A DNA stretch of 64,000 nucleotides, taken from assembly GCF_963675165.1 (NCBI RefSeq), contig NC_087377.1, positions 9,255,122 through 9,319,121 of the forward strand. The letters are read 5' to 3'. The position numbers and the translations under genes were made by a program. Below the pieces are notes generated by a model. That model did no database searches and was not told the origin of the DNA. It was given only the letters and a program-made list of their open reading frames with translations. The DNA comes from Halichondria panicea. Taxonomy: Eukaryota; Porifera; Demospongiae; Suberitida; Halichondriidae. Positions 20,673-33,429 of the stretch are shown here, piece by piece; position 1 is the stretch's first letter; each line of letters opens with the position of its first letter.

Positions 20673-23495
20673 CGGTTGGTAGTCAAAATAATATATTTAA
20701 ACCATAGAATTTTATAATAGCTACAACTGCTCCATGGTTGCAATGCGAGTACAGCTAAGTGATTCTATGAGCTTCTAGCAATGCTATCTTGCCAACAAAG
20801 GCTTTATTCTCGAGTAAAGGCTACTTTTGCTTACCAGTACGTTGAAGGCCATTGCAGTCTCTCCAGAATCAGGAATAGCAAAATCTTTTCGTAGAAGGTT
20901 GCTATTCTACTTAGTAGTTTGCTCTATACTAGAGCCGATAGCTATTGGTAGCTGCAAGAAGCTAAAAACTACGAACCAGTTAATGCACTGTTTTACGCTC
21001 GTGCTCTATTCGCCTCGAGCTACATGAGCTTCTCGAACTTCCGCTTGGCCAATAATATCCATAGAACACTCGCAACCGTATTAACTAGTACTAATACAGT
21101 GTTTAGCACAGCTAGTCCATCCATGTGTGGTGACATTAAAGTGTTGTGGATGGAAGCTTGGAACCGGCACTGTCTCAATTCCTTATAAGTTAAATTGTGC
21201 TAATGTAATATCAACACTGACTGTACATGTTCATGGCGTTGTAACGGATTGGAGTTATGCACTCGCCGAAATTCTTGTTTCTTCGCCTTTTCGCACTTTT
21301 CCTGGCAATCCTAGCAACGTTACACGTTGCATATTTTAGTTCGATTCCCTTTCTTTTTTCAGTACAGAAGTATATTATAAATAATGAAAGTGAAATGCCT
21401 AAGAGGAATATCAAGAAGCAAGAGAAGTTCAAGAAGAGAAGACAGGGCTGGAATACTTCATTTATCTATGTAATAAAATGACATCCATGTTTATACTGTA
21501 GATGTACTTCCAAGTGCAAAAGCATGGAGGCCTATGGTAGATCTAGTCAGTGCATGCATACGTCTATAATTATAGCATAAATAGCATACCTGAGGTGAGA
21601 GAATGGAGAGCTGTATCGATGTCACAGCCACGTCAATCTCATAAGTTTCCATGTGCATTGCTGTGGCAGTCATTTAAAGATGGCGGAATTGCGTAGGTAA
21701 GAAAAGTAGAGCCTGAGAGGTCATCTGCCTCTTGGAAGTGAACGCAATTCTGAGAAAAACGTCCATGCTCCGGTTTGTAGTCGACTAGAGGCTGTATCCA
21801 GAATCTCCTGAACATGTCTGTGCAATGAGGAAATGCTTTTCAAGAAAGTTACTTATTTGTCAGACGAAACATGGTGAAATATGAAATAGTGCAATTTTTC
21901 AAATATCAATAGTATTATGCATGAGAACAATTTTTTATTCACAGACTATAATATCACACCATTATACAGATAAAAGGCTAACTAAGCTACGTATATTATA
22001 TCTGTCCAGTTAGTTTCTTGGTGTGGCCTTTCCCTGTAGAAATAGAGCAGTCTAAACACAAGTCAAAATTTGTGCAATTAATTGAAAACACATCTCTAGT
22101 ATATACATTGTCAACTACACTGTCAATCTACTGGTTGTTAACTCTCACTATAAATTATCCTTAACTTGTCACTCTTTGTTTGCAAAATAATTGTATGCAA
22201 CTCTCAAATTGTTCTCGGTCCTCCCAATTTTATATACTGTAATAGCGCGAAATTTTCATGGGACTTTGTACGAAAATTGTTTTTACTGCTATAACGTGCA
22301 AAGATTAAAGTCGTGGCTTCCAGTATGCAGTCAACCCACGAACCTTATGCAACAAACTGCTTTTAGAAGCCATTCCACGAAATATAAGTGCCTCAAAAAT
22401 TACGCGCCATGCCATGCATTACGGTACATAATACTGCCGGAAATGAATTTATGGCTGTACCACAATACTATTTACTGTAGCCTCGATACTATTACCGTGA
22501 AAATACGCCCACCCTTTTCTGCAAGAAGTCTAGACTTATTAGGGGACTGGGCGTTTAATCGCGAACGGCGAGTTTTCATTCGAATATACGCCCATCTGCG
22601 GCCTCAAATCGAGGTTTACACTTTGCTCTAAGACAATTCTTTATTTGTATTTTCATTTTAATACATAGTATGAACATTTCATGGACAACAACAATGTTAT
22701 AAACTAATGAATGAGTATGATAAAGCATGACAAGAGAATTAACATGAAGAAGTGGACTCTGACACTATTCGTTGCTTGTTGATGTCAGATGTTAGCAGAA
22801 ATTCCCCGAAGGATGGTAGGTCATACTCCTACAGAGCAGCTATCAGGTACTTTCAGAAAACCAAGGCAAGGTAACCTGCAAAATTAGCCTGTGTGATAAC
22901 TTTCTTGGACTTTGTGTTTTCCTTTCAGCATATAGGACTACTTGCTCCCTGCATATACATCTTCAAGGGCAAACTGATCCATACAGAGAAAGTTATATGT
23001 CTGATCTTGGTCCAGCATGGAGTATAGTCTTACTATAGCTGCTACATAAAACTTCCTTTCTTCACTAAAATTTAGTGGTTAACATGTGGCATTCAGCTAC
23101 TGCGCGTGCTCAACTGGATGGGCTTATAACCGAGTGAAAATACCCTCGTGCAAGAACTTCGAAGCAAAAGAGGGGATGGGCGTTTATTCAAGATGGGCTT
23201 ATTTTCGCAAGGGTACGGTATACTGAAACACATTTTCGTGGGAAGATTATATGCAATGACGTACAGCATGGTCGCATATAGCAGCCAGGTTGTGACTATT
23301 ATGTCTGCATGTCTGTTCTTCATAATTAAGGAGTAACAATTATATGCCTCAGTTTGCGCATGCGCATGTGCAAGCGAGGTATACGGTTGTGTCTGTCTGT
23401 GTAGGCTGCATGCTACAGCTGCTCACTGATCAATGAAAGTGCAAGTAAGAGCTTCTATACACCACCGTAAGATAATTATTGGAATTATAATTATA
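20673..23495. other. No gene seen; decayed repeats
   Basis: 20730-20965 holds diverged pieces of repeats B and D. 22232-22630 holds a CGCGAAATTTTC-type MITE fused with a TACGCCCACCC repeat that includes TAGCCTCGATACTATTACCG. The short frame at 21257-21481 has a hydrophobic N-terminus but no other support. The rest is AT-rich. Confidence 0.45.
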
Positions 23496-25902
23496 TGGCG
23501 CTATATTAGTGCCATAATTCAAAGGGGTATACTTTTTCATTAGGGGGTATACTTTTTTATTAGGGGGTATACTTTTTCATTAGGGTATATACTCTTTTCA
23601 TTAGGGGGTATACATTTTCATTAGGGTATACTTTTTCATTAGGGGGTACACTTTTTCATTAGGGTATATATACTCTTTTCATACGTTTTCTCATTGGTAT
23701 AATTATACTTGTATCTTGTGAGACTTGTATCGCAAAGTCAAAGCCAGTTGTGCGTTGACCTCGAGAAAACAAGCCGCTCACGATATCGAGGCTAGTACAA
23801 GAGCTGACTTTTGATTGTATCTCTGCTTTTGAACAAAATTGGCGAAATAAAAATTGATCCCCCCCTGTAGAATAACATTTTAAAAGTTACAGACACTAAA
23901 AAACTAGTCTTAAAGTAGTCTGAAAGAGAAGTTTGAAGAAATCCTATTTAGTGACCTTAACTAACTAAGGTCAAGTGGTTCCAGCCTCTGAATTTCTTTT
24001 GTGTTCAGGTCAAAGGTCGATCAATAAGTCAAACATCTTCTGGAAATGGTCATCGATTTATCAGGAGCCCATAAATAAGGGCTCCATTATTTTCAGTGAA
24101 AAGTATATTGAATAATGTTCTCCTATACTGCACTGCTCTCATGAAAAAAATATATAACCTAGAAAAAAGTGTACCCCCTAATGAAAAGAGTACACCCTAA
24201 TGAAAAAGTGTACCCACTCCAAGTGACACTCTGGTTTCTGGTCCTGAAGTTTTTCTAATTGCATGCGGGCGGGCGGCTTTTCTTATTATGTCATTATCAA
24301 TTTCACCTTATGAATCTCATTATTTTGCAAATGAATATCATTATCACACTATTTTGTACCACATGGTAGCGATGTCAGACCGATTTTCATTTTTGCTATT
24401 TCTAACTCCTATGTATTACTATCTCTTTTGAACACTCTAGGCAAACCAGAAAAACTTTACTGCACTGGATTTGGTCAAGCGAATGCAGAGATACAGAGTT
24501 TTGAAGAACACTAGTCAGGGAAAAATTCGTACAAAAATTTACCGCATTTTAATGTACTTGGGCGGGACTTATGAAATTTGTTGTTAATACCGGAAATGAT
24601 CTTAAAGTTAGCATATCTGCTGAACCGCTTGGTCTATTCTCTTTTAAAAAAGTATGAAATGGACACTCAGGATTCAGGAGTTGACATTGTAACCATTTGA
24701 TATCTATTATGAAGTTTATAATGTTTCTGTAATGTATATCTTTATGATGTCCCTATAATAGTATGATGTCTCCTGCTTCAGAGAGTTCTTTTGGATTTAA
24801 AGTAACCATGCTATCTTTTCTTTCATACAGTATATTGTATCATGTTTCAGAACTCTCATCAATGTCCACCTTACGCTTGTATCTGTTTCTTGATCTTTAT
24901 AAGCAATTTTTCTGTCAATTTCATTTGGTCTAAATAATTCGTTTTTAGTGTGATGTAGATTTAAGGCCATACAACTATAAATCTATGATACAACTCTGTT
25001 GACAGCTTCTAATTAATACAGTAGATTACTCTTGTCTTTTTTGTGTGCAAATTGAATCAGTTCTTGCAATTTAATAGTTTTGGTAGATTACATTGTTGTC
25101 CCTGGAATTCTCTCCAATCTTTCTTGTTTCTTTTCAACAGAGGCTTTCAGATTGCTTCAATAATTACTTTCAGTAACTTCTAAGAACTTCTAAGAAATAA
25201 ATACAGCTATTGGTACACTTGGCTTGATTTTACTGCATTTCTATTCTCAGCTCCACCCATCTATCCATGCAATATGTGATTCCGCAAGAAATAAAAGCTT
25301 ATTGTAGCAACTTTTTGCATAATCTGGAGAGAGTTAGAGATGAAAGACATGCTCACTTGTGTTTTTGTTCATTTTCATGTTTGGTTGCCAAAATGATGAT
25401 CACCTTTGAGAAAAAATCACACACAAAACAAGCATCAAATGCTAAAATCATAAAAAACTGTTATAAAAATCAAATTCTACGCTATTTTTTACCCCTGGGA
25501 ACAGCTGTTGTTTGCTAGACTCTTCCAGGGCTTGCGGAAAGCCCTTCTTGTTCACTCACTTTCTGGTCCCGTTTTTTACCATTGAATTACTGTACGAAAA
25601 TACGCCCACGCACTACTTCCGGTCTGACATCTCTACACATGGACCATTATGCGCATGCGTAGTAGAAATAATGGGATAGAAATCCAAGAATAAAATCTGA
25701 TGCGGGCGGTGGACCAGAAACCAGAGTATCACTTGGAGTGGCCTAATGAAAAGAATAAAAAAGTACACCCCTAATGAAAAGAGTATACCCTAATAAAAGT
25801 ATACCCCCTAATAAAAAAAAGTATACCCCCTAATGAAAAGTATACCCCCTAATGCAAAAAGTATACCCCCCTTGAATTATGGCACTAATAATTATAGTGC
25901 CA
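23496..25902. mobile_element. TA-flanked element with inverted minisatellite ends
   Basis: The termini are inverted: TGGCGCTATATTAGTGCCAT on the left, the inverse of TGGCACTATAATTATTAGTG on the right, each followed inward by AATTCAA and GGGGTATAC. TA flanks both ends. Inside each end is an array of a 19-21 bp unit, GGGGGTATACTTTTTCATTA: about eight units at 23525-23690 and about six inverted units at 25742-25872. Further inverted units lie at 24168-24212. A second inverted pair (CACTCCAAGTGACACTCTGG, 24215 and 25721) lies within. The 1.5-kb core has no convincing ORF. Confidence 0.8.
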
Positions 25903-26201
25903 TAGAATTAGGATAATAATTTGGCTATAAATTATTATGTACACCTGGGTGTATATCACTCTAGTCACTTTTTATCTCTCATGCATGAATATTTTTTGAC
26001 TTTGCGATTTACCCCTTGAAATCCTGAAATTCGTAATGGTGTGCATGCATATACAGTGCTTGTAGCTATAGTGTTAACTATTTTCAGTAGCAATTACCAG
26101 TACCCTAAAGACCATGCAGCTGTGTATATTTCGCCCCTCCTGCTGGAGCTGAAACACTAGGTAGAATGAATATTATTATAGTTACTCTGCATGCGATAAA
26201 C

Positions 26202-27934
26202 TAGCCTCGATCCCAGGCCGAGTTTTCGCTTTTATAACGGTTAGGCGAACAACTGGGCCTGGTACTAGTTGTCTGCGCATGTGTCAAATTTTCATTGTAT
26301 ATTTGTGGTCGGCAAAAATATTTAATAAATCAATAATCGAAATTTGTACACAGAAAATGCACAGAGTGAGTACACAAAAGATGCACATAGGGAGCTGCTT
26401 CACAAAGGCCTGGGGAGTTGCCAGTTGTGCTGCAGCACAATTACAGTGACCCAGGGCAACTTCAGGATGATTGAATGCCTTCAAATTACGTTTCAAAAAG
26501 ATTTAGCAGGCTGCTGGACTTCTCTGATTCTAGGCCCCAACTCGTAACTCATTGCTTGAGAAAACGTAGATTCTCTTGATGTCTCTGAGCTACCCAGCAA
26601 CGCTCGAATGAGCAGGTCATACTCCAGTCCTGTGTCTGTGAGTATAGGACAATATTAAAAGAAACCAAAGACGGTTAAACCCTTACCTCAAACTGTCCAG
26701 TCTCGTCCGTTAGTATAGCCAAGAGGAGCACTGTTGGGATAGCTGGATATTAGCCATTGCTCCTGTACAGAGAAGTAGACATTTTAAATACGTGTAGATC
26801 TATACATATTAAATTTCTCGGTTATAGTGTCATTGTCGACGAGCTGATGATGGCAGCACCAAGTTCTCTAGCTCACACTCTTCACTTGATCCACCATATT
26901 AATAATGAAACTATAGTCTACCTACATTCTTGCCAAACATGAACAAGACTTGATAGCATAGCCGGCCATAGGGCCCACACAAAAATATCTGACCTTAACA
27001 AGCTTGACAAAGCTTTATACCTCTTCCCTTGTTGTTCAGTCTTCAGAATAAGCTTCAGAGAAGAGAGAAGCTTCAGCTAAGAGCCATTCCAATCGATTCC
27101 AATAATGATAAAACGGGAACTGACTTCTAGATAATAGTTATAGACTGAGTCCAAGGTCTCTATGGGGTTTTGAGACCTGAAGGCCCGAGGCTGTAGCATC
27201 TCGAGCGTAGCGAGGGTGCTACTAAGGGCCTGAGGGTCTCAAAACCCCATAGTGACCGTTGACGAGGCCTATAACTGGTTTAGAATAGTGCTAAGCAAGC
27301 TAGGCTATATTAACACAAAGAAGACTCTGAAACCAAGAGTTTCTACAAGCCTCAAGCAACGTTAAAGCTTTGCTCTGGCTAGTCTACATAAAAAAACTCA
27401 CATTGATGAAGGCAGTTTCTGTTTCTTGAGAATCACGCATTGCAAATAAAAAGTTGCTATTGTCATAGTAGTTAGCTCTGCACTAGAGCACTAGCTATTG
27501 TAGCTGCAAGAGAGAGATAAAAGCTGCAAAGCGGCACTGCAGAACGCAAAACTTTAAAAAAATTAATTTTTAATGATGCACTGTATCATCGTTACTATGA
27601 CTTCAACATAAACTGTGTGATGTTGCCATGTTCCATACAAGTTAATCTTGACATCATCTTGCCTGTAGGCATAATCAGTATAATAGACCTACTTAGAAGA
27701 CCTCAGGTCCATAAGTGAAATAATGGACCTCTCGGTGACCTATCAGATTGCAGTATTACTACAAGCATTTTCTAATACACGATAGTACACGAATATAAAT
27801 GTCACGAAAGTGAACGAGAATATCCATTCGTCAGAATCTGACGAACGATTGACGCATGCGCAGACAACTAGTACCAGGCCCAGTTGTTCGCCTAACCGTT
27901 ATAAAAGCGAAAACTCGGCCTGGGATCGAGGCTA
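26202..27934. mobile_element. Transposon Z: non-coding TAG/9-bp-TSD element
   Basis: 85-bp inverted ends (26202-26286 and 27850-27934) begin TAGCCTCGATCCCAGGCC and are flanked by a perfect 9-bp duplication GCGATAAAC (26193-26201, 27935-27943). The start matches X (TAGCCTCGAT). The core holds element D2 and about 800 bp of unrecognised sequence. On the minus strand near 26750-26480 are two short coding-like pieces separated by a GTAAGG..CACAG intron-like gap (ILTDETGQFE; LLIRALLGSSETSRES), too short to call. Confidence 0.88.
27131..27775. mobile_element. Insertion element D, copy 2, inside Z
   Basis: Nearly identical to 11095-11741 over its whole length, including the foldback (27137-27278), and in the same orientation. 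Differences are single substitutions and one-base indels, so both insertions are recent. Confidence 0.9.
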
Positions 27935-27943
27935 GCGATAAAC

Positions 27944-28865
27944 CTAACTGCTTATGCATGCATGGCTAGCATAATTGTTCCCTGTCTGTTGATAGTGAAT
28001 TTGATATGTAAAAATGTATAATTTATAGTTAATGAAAATCATCATCATAAGTAGACCGATTACTTACAATAAACATTGAGTTATAGAATTCTAGTTTATC
28101 TCACTCGACCATATAGTCCTTATAGGCCTGCGTGCATGCATGGTTGGATTGCAACTTTGTAGACTACTTCAAAGGACGGAGTACCTGTGTTAATTTGTTA
28201 GTAGGCTTTGTATAGATCGATCCTAATTTCTTGGCCCAAATATCACTAATTGGCGTTTCTTTCAAGGATATACATCTCAATGCTGTAAGCTCGTCTTGTA
28301 ATAAGTCACACGCATGGAATGCAACAAAATAATGCTATAGTATTACCCAAGGTGCGTAGGCGGGTACGGGTATAGTAGTCGTTTTGTTTGCTTGTCTGTG
28401 TAATTTCTGAGTCTGCTCACCTGGATGCCATATCACTGGGTTTACACTATAATAACCTTTGTATTATACTCGAACCAATAATATTATGCGATACCAAAGT
28501 ATATGTATGTGATAATAATTATGATAGCCGCTCGCATAAACATAGGATTATAGTAATAGCATCCGCAAATTAATATGTATAGCACTACGGTATATAGCAG
28601 ATTTTCAAACAAACCTTCTAATTTATTCCCTGCTAAACCAGGATGCGGGCAGGCGGTAAAAGAAACCAGTAAAATGATGCAAATGTGCGAAGCTAATCAG
28701 ACGTGGCTTCATAAGATCAGCATAATGAATGTGAAAGCAGTGGTATCAAGTATATAAGCGGGCGGGGACGAGAACTAACTTAATTATAATTTGACAGCCC
28801 ATTTTGCTTTAATAGCAAATTCTTATTGCTTTCAATTCCCCCTATAGTTCTGGTAAGGATTGTAA
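27944..28865. other. No gene seen; repeat C fragment
   Basis: 28348-28440 matches the 5' end of repeat C (AAGGTGCGTAGGCGGGTACG, then GTCTGCTCACCTGGATGCC). The remainder is AT-rich and non-coding. Confidence 0.5.
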
Positions 28866-29215
28866 TGTCATACAAGTATACTGGTATAATGAGTGTTGCA
28901 AGCGCACGCTTGCTAATGCCTCTTGCCATGTTATGCTTTCGCTCAAAAAGTATTAGTGTTATACTAGTTTCTATAATGAATTTTACATTAAAGTTAGCTT
29001 ATCTATATAAACTCACTGAGAAGAAAAGACATATTTACACGCATCTATTGTTGTTATCTATTGTAATTGTATTTATGTGGCTTACCAGAACCTCAAGAAA
29101 GAAGATTCTTCCAAGATCAGTTAATATCTATTGAGAATAAAAGGCTTGTGTACATGCATATTGTGTTATATGGTATAGGGTTTTGTGGCTAACCAGGCCC
29201 TCAAGAAAAGATGAC
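28866..29215 (+). repeat. Repeat A, copy 2
   Basis: Same order as 815-1175 with a few deletions. It is followed by GGGAATGAGCGCGCATGC and GGTGTGTCCAAAGAGATCAA as in copy 1, then by repeat B. About 150 bp near 29335-29490 is extra relative to copy 1. Confidence 0.8.
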
Positions 29216-29534
29216 TCTGCCATGTGAATCTGAATTCTGGATGTTATTTTATCACACGTGGGGAATGAGCGCGCATGCACATTACATCGCACAGGAATAA
29301 TTAAAGGGTGTGTCCAAAGAGATCAATTCTATTCAGAGGAGGGTGGACAGGGTCAAAAGGTCACTAATGAATCATCACGTGAGCTTATGTTTTGTGCAGT
29401 AAATTTGCAAGTTTGACTGCACATCGCGCCCTGATTCTTGTGATAAAGTAGCCCCTTCATGTTACTGCTGCTGCAAATTAGTGAACTTTTAGCTACTGCG
29501 CCCCTCCAGAGAAACAGATATTTTTTGACTTTTA

Positions 29535-31153
29535 GTTGTAGCTAACAAAAAGCTAGCGCTTTAGTGCAAGGCTAACTCATAATAATTATGTTGAATAGAA
29601 AGTTTGTACGAACATATGATGCTATGAAAGATTCTGAAGAGACTGCAACAGCCTTCAATTAATGTGAGTCAAACTAGTAGCCATAACTCGAGAAAGAAGC
29701 TTTAGTTTGCTAATCCACGAATCAAAATCCAAGAAAACGTGGCTAGAAGCCTAAGAAGCTGTTAGTTTCGTCGCATTGCAACCGTTGAGCAGTTACAGCT
29801 GGAACAGACACACATAAGGGCAGCACACACGTCGTATACCTAGATTTCTCAAAAGCATTCGACACTGTACCGCATGGACGTCTACTACTCAAACTGGACC
29901 ACATTGGTATAAGGGGTGACCTACTTGAATGGATCAGAGGTTTCCTGCTTAATCGCAAGCAGCGGGTCCTATGTGACGGGGTCACATCTGATTGGGACAA
30001 TGTTCCTTCAGGGGTGCCACAGGGCTCTATACTTGGCCCCCTATTGTTCATCATCTACGTCAATGACATTGGAAATACCCTCTCCTCTCAAGCTAGACTA
30101 TATGCAGATAACTGTACAATTTTTAGGAATGTTTCCTCACAACAAGATCAGATATCGCTACAAAGAGACTGAACCAGCTATTTGAGTGGACTCAGAAGTG
30201 GCATTTGGCACTGAACATTACTAAATGCAAAGCAATGATTATCTCCAACAAAAGGATAAATATAACACCATTGAAAGCATATTCCATCAACAGCAACCAA
30301 CTTGATTGGGTGGAGACGTATAAATACCTGGGTGTGATCATACAAGAAACTATCCTGGAGTAACCACATCCTTCAAGGGTCCTCCAAAGCCATGAAAGTG
30401 TTAAACCTTCTACGTAGAACCATGCATGGCACCAGCAACACCTCAAAAGAATTGGCATACATTGCTTTGGTAAGACCTCACTTGGAGTACTGCTCACCAG
30501 TCTGGAATCCCCACCAAAAGAAATACATCCAAGATTTAGAAAAGGTACAGAAAAGAGCTGCAAGGTGGGTGGGTGGTGTTCGCTGGGATAGCTCGACTAA
30601 AAGCTGGACAGAATCATACAACACAACATACCTCAAACTTAGATGGCTATCACTCGTAAACAGAAGGACGTACTTGGACTGTTATCAGACATTTAAAATA
30701 ATCAATGGTTTGGACTGCATTAGTTTTAAAGACTACTTCAAACAGAACAAGGGTAACCTCAGATCCAACTCTCATAATCTTTTTATTCCTCAATCAAGTA
30801 TCAATGCCTTCAGATACTCCTACTTTGTTAATGCCACCCATGCATGGAATAAGTTACCAATTTCAGTTGTACAATCACAAGGACCTAGCTTTAAACAAAA
30901 TTTATTAAGTCATTTGTCATTAGGTTCTTTTAATTACAGTACTTAAAACTTCTCTTAATTATGTTATATGTTATGGGAAGCACCTAGATAGGACTACCTT
31001 TTGTGTAACCCTTTCCATGCATGTACGTATACATGCATGGATAAAATTATTTCAATTCAATTCAATTCAGACAGACAGACAGACAGACAGACACACACAC
31101 ACACACACACACAGTCAGCTTTAGATCCCTCGTGCGGCTACGCCTCGAGGCAT
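29535..31153 (+). repeat. Repeat B, copy 3, split by a LINE
   Basis: 29535-29812 and 31060-31153 are the two parts of one repeat B. The break is in its GACA/CA microsatellite (GAACAGACACACA | ... | CAGACAGACA), where the truncated LINE sits. The target duplication cannot be read in the microsatellite. Confidence 0.85.
29816..31060 (+). pseudogene. 5'-truncated LINE reverse transcriptase (CR1/Jockey-like)
   Basis: The sequence begins inside the RT domain (DFSKAFDTVPHGRLLLKL), with RT motifs SGVPQGSILGPLLFIIYVND and YADN, then KCKAM, KYLGV and the C-terminal HLEYCSPVWNPHQKKYIQDL, QKRAARWV. The stop is near 30944. The 3' tail is a short repeat (AATTCAATTCAATTCAG). No endonuclease remains. The catalytic YADD is YADN here, and frameshifts occur near 30170 (stop after LQRD) and 30355. 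The 3' part (30392-30946) is open for 184 codons. This is an ordinary dead LINE. Confidence 0.9.
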
Positions 31154-31785
31154 AAGAGGCATATAATTATAAGATTTGCTATTTTATTTTTGCAAAAATA
31201 CTAATGCTCAAAAATCGCAAAACCTTCTAGTAATACCAAGGGCGTACGTACGCCTGCAAATATATTTTGCACTATTTTAACTATGGTTTGTGCATTCTAT
31301 TGTGAAGCACGTGCTGCTTTTGCATCTTGCACATATATACCTCGTCTCCCAGGCTGATTTTGAAAATTTGGCCTGGGAACGAGGTCACTTGCATATTTCC
31401 TGGCGTACGTGTAGTTTATGTTACTTGTAAATTGAGTTGTACATGTATCTAACCCTTATATACATGTACATGCATGCATACCGGCCCCTAAGAAAACAAA
31501 TTGGGTAGAAAATTTGAGAGCAAAAATTAATCGGTAAAATTTGGAAAGGCCTATAATTATAGCCAGAACGCAAAGGTTCATTCTAGCAAGAACGCTTAGG
31601 TTAGATCGCAAAGTCTCGCTCATTCACACAACTTTTCACCCAAAAAATATTCATGAAGGGATTAGCTGTTGCTAAATTTCTTGTCCTAACAACATTTCAC
31701 CTTGCAAAATGTTTTTAGTCTGATATAAAATTATAATAATTATGCAGGGACTCAAACTAGTTGATGGTTTGGTATAATAATATCT
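31154..31785. other. No gene seen; one hairpin
   Basis: 31341-31385 is a hairpin (CCTCGTCTCCCAGGC against GCCTGGGAACGAGG), again of the CCTCGA..CCAGGCC type. The rest is non-coding. Confidence 0.55.
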
Positions 31786-31993
31786 ACCGTATAGCAGGTA
31801 ATTTTCGTGGGGTAAAAAATTCGTTTATTGGAAAACGGTGATTTTCGTGAGTATAAATTTCGTTTAGTCTCGCTGCCTGCACTGCATTCATACGTTATGG
31901 TAAGCCAAGCCTATACGTTAAAATTTCGTGGAGGTCAGCTTGACCACAAAAATAACAAATTTTTTACCCCACGAAAATTACCTGCTATACGGT
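31786..31993. repeat. TA-flanked MITE (CCGTATAGCAGG ends)
   Basis: The ends are CCGTATAGCAGGTAATTTTC on the left and its exact inverse on the right, flanked by TA. The arms extend about 35 bp, to GGGGTAAAAAATT. The size and TA target fit a mariner-type non-autonomous element. Confidence 0.88.
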
Positions 31994-32640
31994 AATTTTG
32001 CAGCTCTGTTTCGAGGATAATGAATCATTGCTTTCTATATACAATTTTATCTGCCAAACCACACCCAAAAAGTCATATCCGGCCGTAAAAAACCTACTCT
32101 GGGGCAGCCATACAACCATGCAACCTGTTTATGGAATAGCGAGTGGCCGCAGAAAGTTTTGTGTAGTAAATATCTGGCTAACAATCACTAAATGGCTGTA
32201 CTTTAGAGAGCGAGAGTCTACTGTATTCGTACACCTCAGGATAGTGACGTTAAGCATTATAATTATTGTGCCAGAACAATTTGCTGTTTTAATTTTTGTA
32301 CGTTCCCTACTGATACCCGCTATAATTATTGCGTGCACAATTCAATACAGAGACAAATCAATTTATCTGAGGTGTAAAACTTCACTAAGTTGAAAAGGTT
32401 TATATAATTACGGGCGAGCATAAATAATATTCCTAAACAGTCAACACACACTCGCGCACTTTCTTAGCGATCTCGAGTCACTTCACTTTATTTTCAAACT
32501 TGGCCGACTGTATCTGTACAGGGTTAGAATGGGATGAGGGACATTCAAAGCATTTACAATTATTAACCCCACTCATTAATTTTGTTATAATAACATACAT
32601 TTAGAATAGACTACTACGCAGGATTGAAGGATGAGAATAG

Positions 32641-33090
32641 ACTAGAGTAAACAATGGAACTTCGCACAACACGTATTTTCGAACGATTTAGCACTACGGT
32701 AAGCAAAAACAAACAGCGATATGCAGAATCTGACCCTACACAAGCCGACTTACATGCCTTAGGAACAAGCTGGGTTGAATAGCAACGTCGTAGCTCTTGC
32801 AATGATGACGTAATAATCCAGAAAACAAAAGTGTGCGATAGTTGGAATTTCGAAAAAAGTAATGTATCCCCGAACCGAGGTACTTGCCGCTTTAATTAGC
32901 TAATATCGAGCTTCCCATCAGCTTTAGTACGTCCTATTTAGTACGTAGTGAACATAAGCAACACTAAAATTACTTCACTGCTACTCAAAACACAATAAAC
33001 TTTCGAACAGTAAGTGCTGAATCAGCACTTACTGTTCGAAAGTTTATTGTGTTTTTAAGTGTTATTAAGTTCCATTGTTTACTCTACTAG
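32641..33090. repeat. Possible TIR element around a long palindrome
   Basis: AGAGTAAACAATGGAACTT near 32644 is inverted at 33068-33087 (AAGTTCCATTGTTTACTCT). The stretch between has no ORF of note and contains the palindrome at 32987-33055. The target duplication is not resolved. Confidence 0.5.
32987..33055. repeat. Perfect 34-bp inverted repeat with a 1-nt spacer
   Basis: The left arm 32987-33020 is the exact inverse of 33022-33055. The centre reads GTAAGTGCTGAATCAGCACT. A cruciform of 34 perfect pairs with a single-base loop is rare even in this window. Confidence 0.9.
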
Positions 33091-33429
33091 GCTATAAAAT
33101 GAAAATACCGTGGGTGCTGATCTATCGATACATCATAACATGGATCCGAACAAATTACTTTCTGCTTGCACGAAGGTAACGATGCAAAAGAGTGGGAAAA
33201 GATTGACCATGAAAAGAATTTGAAAAAGTTCAAAGTACAAAATTTAGCAGCTTTATTCACTTTGCAGCCACAAGTAGTTAGTGCTAATGGTACAGAGAGC
33301 AAATTACCAATTTTTATACGTGAAAGTGAAGTTAGGAATCAAAAACGCTAATAATTATAATGAAAGCACTGTGGGCTCGGTGGAGGTGTCAAAGCTACTT
33401 ACCCTTTCCCCGCCTATAGGCTATACTGC

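Noticed and set aside
23525..23690. CRISPR-like array of 20-bp units
   Set aside because: Eukaryotic context, contiguous degenerate units without unique spacers, mirrored at the other end of a TIR element.
23516..23700. Telomere-like repeat
   Set aside because: The TTAGGG-like words come from the CATTAGGGGGTATAC unit and do not form a telomeric array.
31998..32393. 131-aa ORF with a hydrophobic C-terminus
   Set aside because: It starts at the edge of a MITE, is AT-driven (Ile/Leu/Val runs), and has no domain or splice context.
33166..33351. 61-aa Lys-rich ORF
   Set aside because: A second overlapping frame from 33139 looks equally open, and nothing supports either.
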